From: Rhabdornis inornatus
Taxonomy: Eukaryota > Chordata > Aves > Passeriformes > Rhabdornithidae
Assembly: GCA_013397075.1 (NCBI GenBank)
Contig: VWZS01000496.1
Location: 1,806,249-1,870,248, forward strand
Direction: 5' to 3'
DNA length: 64,000 nt
Shown here: one piece after another, positions 58,263-64,000 of the stretch
How positions within the stretch are numbered: the first letter of the stretch is position 1
How the letters are laid out: the number at the start of each line of letters is the position of its first letter
Made by a program: the position numbers and the translations under genes
The notes under the pieces: generated by a model
Told to the model about the DNA's origin: nothing
Databases searched by the model: none
Seen by the model: the letters and a program-made list of their open reading frames with translations, nothing else

Positions 58263-61200
58263 AATGTCAACACCATTCTACCATCCTTCTATATACAAAT
58301 TCCTTTATCAAAATTCACAATCAAAACTGCCATACTAATGAAATAGAGAAACTGGCACAAATTCTACAAAAGCTTGTTAAAATTTATAATCTATGTCCAG
58401 ATCAGTATAACTTGGGCTGGAAGAAGATTGTAATTTTTTTAAAAAGTCAGAACACAGTTTTATGAACCACTATGTTATTGCTCTCCGTCTGTCCTGTTTG
58501 ATCATTCTGTTCCTCCTGTGCAAATGACTTCTCTTGCTGTTCCCCCACAACTGAGCCTGTCACCTCCTTATCTGCTAGCTCCAAATGAGCTAATTACTCA
58601 TTTTTTCTCTCTTGTCATCTACTGTATTAGTGTAGTTAAATTAAAATATGAGCAGTTGTCTTTAACTTTTGGTTAGCATTGAGTTTTTTGCTTCTTTGTC
58701 AGATACTATGAAAGTACTTGTGCCAGAAAGCTTTTTATATCAGCATCAGGCTGCTTAATAAAACCTGTTAAATCTCCCCACACTTGTTCTCTTATGTTCT
58801 TAGTACAGCTACAAGAACAGCTGTTACTACACATTTGTAGGGCAATTTCTGAGTTAATTGAACCAATCTATTACTGTAAAAATAAGTGAGATCTACTGCA
58901 TTCTGTCTTGTTTAGACTTTTCTGCTAATTAAGATTTTGTTTGATTCTATCCACTCTAAATAAATGACACATTTTAACAGTCATAATCGGGAAAGTTTAG
59001 CAAAGTTAGTCTAAATTTTGCATTGAGCAAAATTCATTACAAGGACCTTCTGTGGTAGAAGAACTGCAAATTTACTTTGAGTTAATTTGCTATTCAGAAC
59101 AATAAATGACAAGAATTTTTTTGTATATCCAGTTGTTTTAGCTATGGACTTTCTTTCACTTTTGAAGCTTGGGGTAAATGACCTAAATTTTAGGCTCTGC
59201 AAAAGTTTCAATGCTCTGAAAGAAATCTCGCAAACTTCTTTGGAGGTATCTGATAGGGATATATCAGAATATATGTATTAATGTAAGTAAAAACTTTTAA
59301 GAAAGAATTAATTTTCTGCCTGAAGTAGCATATTGTACTCCACACACAATATGCTCATTATTAAACATTTACATTTTGATTTCTCTGTCATTATCTTGTC
59401 TTTGCTTTTTGGCAACTGTCAGAATTTGTAGAAGGAATATGAAGAATAGAAGATCTGTAATATTTTTCTGTTTGTTCTACGTCTTTACATTCATCTGGAA
59501 AGTGCGGAAAGGCTTTCACAATTTTTTTTTATCTAGGTCTATTCAGAAGAGTTTTCAATGAGACTCTGTCATTTATGTGTTGGAATGTAACACAAACTCA
59601 TGAAATCTTCTGTAGATAAAGTGTGTCTTTTGAACACTTATTTCTGTAAAGACTCTTTGGTAATGGGTAATTAGGGATTATTGGTATGGAAGTGGGAAAA
59701 ATAAGTAGAATAAAGCCATGGAAAAGAAAAGGGATTAAATGGAAACTGGGCTCATAATTAACTGCCCTTTAAAAACCCATCTTTATGAAGTACCTTGATG
59801 ATTCAGACTTCGATGCAATACTAGATCTCTGCAAGGCTTTCACTCCTTCATCCCTCCTCCTCTTTTCTATTTTCCACATTTGCTATATTTAATCTCTGAT
59901 TAGATGTAAATGCTGGGAATCAGGCTGGGGTCACCTTGAGTTTGAACAGCACCTAGTTCACATGAGTCCTATTCTTAGTGGTAAAGTTATTACTGGATGT
60001 CATAAGATCACCCCCAAAATAGCACTCCAAGAAATCAGTCTCATGGTCCAAGTCCTGCAAAGACTTTGCCAGAATTAATTGGGCCATTGGAGAAACATGA
60101 AGTTAAATAAGTGCAAATAAGTCTTTGCAGAATCACAGATGGTCACTGGAGATTAAGAACATATTCTCAGCTGCATTTCAAGGCAGAAGTCTAAGCATAT
60201 GGAGCAGGCATGCTGAACTTCTGTTACTTAGCATTTATGGAATGAGCAACAGTGAAGACACTGTGAAAATGTGTGAAGGAGAGAACTAAACCTTTTCATC
60301 ACATTTTGTCACCAAAGAATCATTCAAGACAATGAAACTAATTTCATACTAAAGATACAAGTTATGCTGCCTCTCTTTATTGAAAGTTTCAGCTGGGTGG
60401 AAGAAAAATTTAAAAACCTACCACATTTGCAGATAGGGAAATTATTCTTGGGTGTGGGTGTAGAGAGAAAAATAAAAGTAGCACTTAATCTTAAACAAGG
60501 AGTAGGAGGCAATGTCTGTAGAGAGAAAAGTAGAATTTTATGTCCTTAAAGTTCAAAGACAGCTGAAATATAATCAGAGAGAACAACAATCAAGAGAACG
60601 CAAAATTAAGAAACATGCCTTGATCCTTTGTCAATAGTGGTCAAATTCCAATTTGGTTTTTCCTGCCCAAAATTGAGACTGTTCTCTTTTGACAGTAAAA
60701 AAAAAGTTTTGTTATCCTCAGATAAATCTGCCCTTCTTTATTTATTTTTTATTTTGTTTTCTTATTTTTCGAGCTTTTTAATGAAAACAGTCAAGAGTAT
60801 CCTTAAACTGCTGGAGGAGGAGTCATAGCCACCAGATGACTTTCAGTAATTCTCAGGATGTACATCATCTGAATTCATTTTCTGCCTCCAAAGCTTGAAA
60901 GGCTGAAATCTACAATCCTTGCCTCCCAAGAGAGACCTCAGAAGCCTCGATAGTTTTTTAAAAAATGTAATTATTCCAGCATGAAGCTGTTGGAAGCACG
61001 ATTTCTTTTCACAAGTGGTGAGACTGTTTCCAAGGAATTAGGAGACCATTCAATCTCTTCAAATAGCTGGGCAGCACAAAACCTCTAAATATGGTAAAAT
61101 ATGGTAATATGAAGGGATCTGTCAGGAACAACTACCCACTAATATAACAATATAAACCAAAGGCAACCCAGCAGGATAATCCATGTACCACCACTCCTGG

Positions 61201-64000
61201 CCATAGGCACCCAAGGCAGAAATTCATGTTACCCTGTGGTGGGAGTCAGATGGAGATGGCAGGGAGCACAGAAATGGGAGGCAGGCTGCCCAGGAGGAAG
61301 GTCCTGGCACATCACCTACTCCCACCTCCTCACCTGGCCAGAGAGAGCTCTGACAGAGGCTCATCTGTGCACTTGGAGCTGTTGCTCTTCACTTGTCCAG
61401 CTCCTGCTGTTGCAGGACCTCCTTTTCCCGTCCTTCCTTTGTTTTCATTGGTTTCTGGTATCTGCAGAAGTTTTCCAGCTTGTCCCTGAGGTTGGCTAAG
61501 CTCTGGGCCAAGACTCTTCTGGCTGTTTTTGAAGTACCAAAGCCCCAGGTGCTTCCCAGAGGGTACCTCAGCCATGTTGTGCTGCAGCCAGACAAAGGAG
61601 GGACGGGAAGGAAAAACAGGAGCATTAGTAGAGCCTCTGGAAGATTTGGAATTTTCTTGAGAAAGGGAGAGTAAAATAAGAAATTGTGATTCCTACTGAG
61701 TGTTTTGCCTCCGACTTCAACTTAAATAATATGAAAGGGCATGGATTTTGCCACCCTGGGCATGTAATTCCTGTCAGTAACCATAACCATCAGTGTTTTC
61801 ACTCTTGTGACATTGTCCATGTCATATACTCACAACCTGTGGCTTGACCTCTTGACTGCCCTAATGTAGATCCATAAAAGCTTTCCAAGATTAGGATTAA
61901 AGTCTTTCTAATTTAACCCCATCTCCATGTCACAGCTATCCTGCCAGGAATATTTCTCCCTCTCTGCAGAGAAGCTGGATGCTGCCCACCAAACCACCAC
62001 ACTTCAGTATTCAATCTGCAAGGCCAAAGGAAGCCCAAACACCTGCAAGTTCACTCCTTAGTGTGCCACCTTCACCTTTGAAGAAATCACTACACAGCTC
62101 TTTCCATCAAAGCTACAGCATGAGCAACTGTGCAGAGAAAGGCCATGAATTAAGAACTCTGTTCCCAACACTGTCAGGTCAATGCCTCTTTTATGTGTCA
62201 TGCTAAATTAATTTATGGTAACAGACAGCTGCCGGCAGTATCCTTCCTTCTATACATTACACAGCAGCACAAATCTGACAAATAATTCAGAAGGAATTAT
62301 TCGTAACATTCATAATCATACTTACTCAAAAATATGCCATCAAATGATCCCCGGCTGGCAGTTTAATAGCTTTATCTCTGATTACTGTTCCCATAAAAAC
62401 CTCAGAGAAACAGAAGTGCCTGCATTTGGATGATAATATCACCAGCTATTTCAAAGACAACTAAAATTTTAAAACAATAGAGATGTTTTTATTGTTCCCT
62501 ACAGGAAGAGCATGACAGACTAAATAACAATACCGGAATAGATTCAAGCAAAAACTCTCTCTCTAGCAGAAACTGAGACAGAAATCATTGGCCCCAGTCA
62601 TTAGCTCAGTGAAGTATATGTAATAATCTTCATAACAATTCTTCTTTCAAAGTAAAACTAGCCCATGTTAAGATAAGTTTGAGGTACTCTTTCAGTTTTG
62701 ATGTGTTTCTTCTTTCAGAGATCAGAGGTGCTTGGCATAGCGTTTTCAAATCAGTTTTCTACTCTCGGGGCATGCTCCACCCTGCACAGACACCAGAATT
62801 ACCAGTAAAGCACATCCCCTGTCACGCAGCTTTCCTTTTGTTCCAAAATGGCAATTTCAACTCCTGTCCATTCCAGAGCTGGCTGGTTTTTGTCACTTAG
62901 TGACATCTTGTTCTTCTCCTTGCCCACACAGAAGGGGAGAACTCTCACTCAGCTTGTGGCAGAGCCCTGCTGTTCCAAAAACATCCCCAGGGCTGGGCAG
63001 GAGGACACACCCCACACATGCAGCAATGGGACAGCCATCACTGGACGTCATCTGAAGGGACAAGGTTGCTCCAGGGCTGTTCTGAGTTATGGCATCTGGC
63101 TGTGTTTTGTGTGTCATACAAGGTGAGAAACAGCTCAGAGTTATGTGTCAGACTTGGGGTTTTCATCAGCTACCACTCATTTTTCTGTTATTGAGGGTGG
63201 ATTCCTGTCTCCAAAGGGAGTTTTTTACAACTGGGATGGAGTTCTCGCAGCCTGAAAAGAAATGGACAATTTCAGCATGCTTGTGGCAATTTGTTTAAAA
63301 TAACTGATTTTCTCTGTATTTTTTTTCTTTTATTACTTTGGGCATCTGCACTGCAGGCATGTAAAAGGTGTGGGAAAAGGGGAAATTAATTCCCACCTCC
63401 ATCATCAACACTGTAGTTATAACACAACAAGTAGTAATAAAATTTAAAAGAGGAGAGGGACTTTTAAAGCAGTTATTTTATTATCACTATTCTTACTCCC
63501 CTTTAATTAGATGTCATTGGGCTGAGCAGAGAATTATATTAACAAAGAATGAAGAAAAAACAAGGGTTGTTTTGTTCCTAAACATCAAGCCACAGTGATG
63601 TTGCACTAGGATTACTTTCTAGAGGTCCTGTCTATTTGTCCTGTTATCACAGAGCCAAAATAAAATCACATCTACAGCCTCCACAGTAACTGAAATGTCT
63701 TTGAACTTTGTTGTCTAGCCCAGTAAAATATCAATGGTGATATTACTCCAGTATCTCTATAAAGCAATGCTATATCTGCAAATTGTATTATTCCTCCATT
63801 TTTAGTCCAAGATGTCAGTAAAGGAATGGCTTTTTGTTTCTGGAATTGTGTCTCCTCTGTTGACCATCTGAGATGTTCTCGCTGATAAAGTTTTACTCAT
63901 GGAGAGGAAACCAAGATGCCTGGAGTGTTCTGGGCATAAAAAAGGAAATATGGAACTAATCAGTGGTTGAAGTAAAAGGGCTTGAAAGCAGAAATTTGTA
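58263..64000. other. Unique AT-rich DNA, one exon candidate at 61.5 kb
   Basis: Nothing recognised apart from the exon-like block at 61334-61581. Frames at 62.9-63.1 kb on both strands overlap one another and look incidental. Confidence 0.45.
61334..61581 (-). CDS. Candidate exon with ATG and good splice borders, minus strand
   Basis: A long pyrimidine tract ending TGTCTGGCTGCAG precedes 248 bases that end CTGGCCAG before GTGAGG, so both signals are strong. The frame open through the whole block reads HN, then MAEVPSGKHLGLWYFKNSQK, and ends EPLSELSLA with AG left over. Its middle is Gly, Gln and Thr-rich and would be disordered. A second frame is open for about 190 bases and looks helical and charged (RRVLAQSLANLRDKLENF, closing with LQQQELDK and a stop). 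It would be the natural 5' neighbour of the 54.6-kb block, but the two-base overhang does not match that block's preferred start. Confidence 0.22.

Noticed and set aside
1..64000. CRISPR arrays, bacterial operons, phage genes
   Set aside because: No spaced direct repeats, no ordered long frames and no ribosome binding sites. CR1 and LTR elements identify vertebrate DNA.
1..64000. tRNA, rRNA or other structured RNA genes
   Set aside because: I found no A-box/B-box pair with a clover-leaf and no rRNA-like stretch. Small nucleolar RNAs and microRNAs cannot be excluded by eye.

Overview
The window looks like AT-rich vertebrate nuclear DNA, almost certainly from a bird. The evidence is the repeat content: at least seven fragments of the CR1 LINE, the dominant avian retroposon, and three solo LTRs of endogenous retroviruses. 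I see no Alu, L1 or B1-type sequence and nothing prokaryotic (no operons, Shine-Dalgarno-led genes, CRISPR arrays or tRNA genes). The many ERVs would fit a songbird, but that is inference. No complete gene is recognisable. Almost every open reading frame is short and looks like background.

Layout. 0-10 kb: a T/G-rich low-complexity tract (0.9-1.0 kb), a CpG-rich solo LTR (3.5-4.2 kb), otherwise unique AT-rich DNA. 10-20 kb: a perfect 44-bp tandem duplication (10.6 kb) and two CR1 3' ends (14.0 and 15.1 kb). 20-30 kb: a degraded CR1 (20.2 kb), a long minus-strand CR1 (24.3-25.5 kb) split by a 366-bp solo LTR with a clean 5-bp target duplication, and a CR1 tail (29.2 kb). 30-40 kb: a third solo LTR (34.1-34.6 kb) and a plus-strand CR1 with ORF2 remains (39.2-39.7 kb). 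40-64 kb: mostly unique DNA, an AT-rich tract (57.0 kb) and a minus-strand CR1 (57.8-58.3 kb).

The best lead is a possible split protein-coding gene on the minus strand. Five exon-like blocks, read right to left (54.6, 44.6, 33.5, 31.4 and 21.1 kb), have AG/GT borders, are open in one frame, and join in compatible phase at all four junctions. An 18-bp duplication in the last block is exactly six codons in that frame. Weaker candidates might extend the chain (61.5, 20.8, 17.7, 7.9, 7.1 and 6.2 kb). I do not recognise the protein family. A window this size also yields chance exon-like blocks, so this is a hypothesis to test, not an annotation to trust. If it is real, most of the window is its introns and all the retroelements lie in them.
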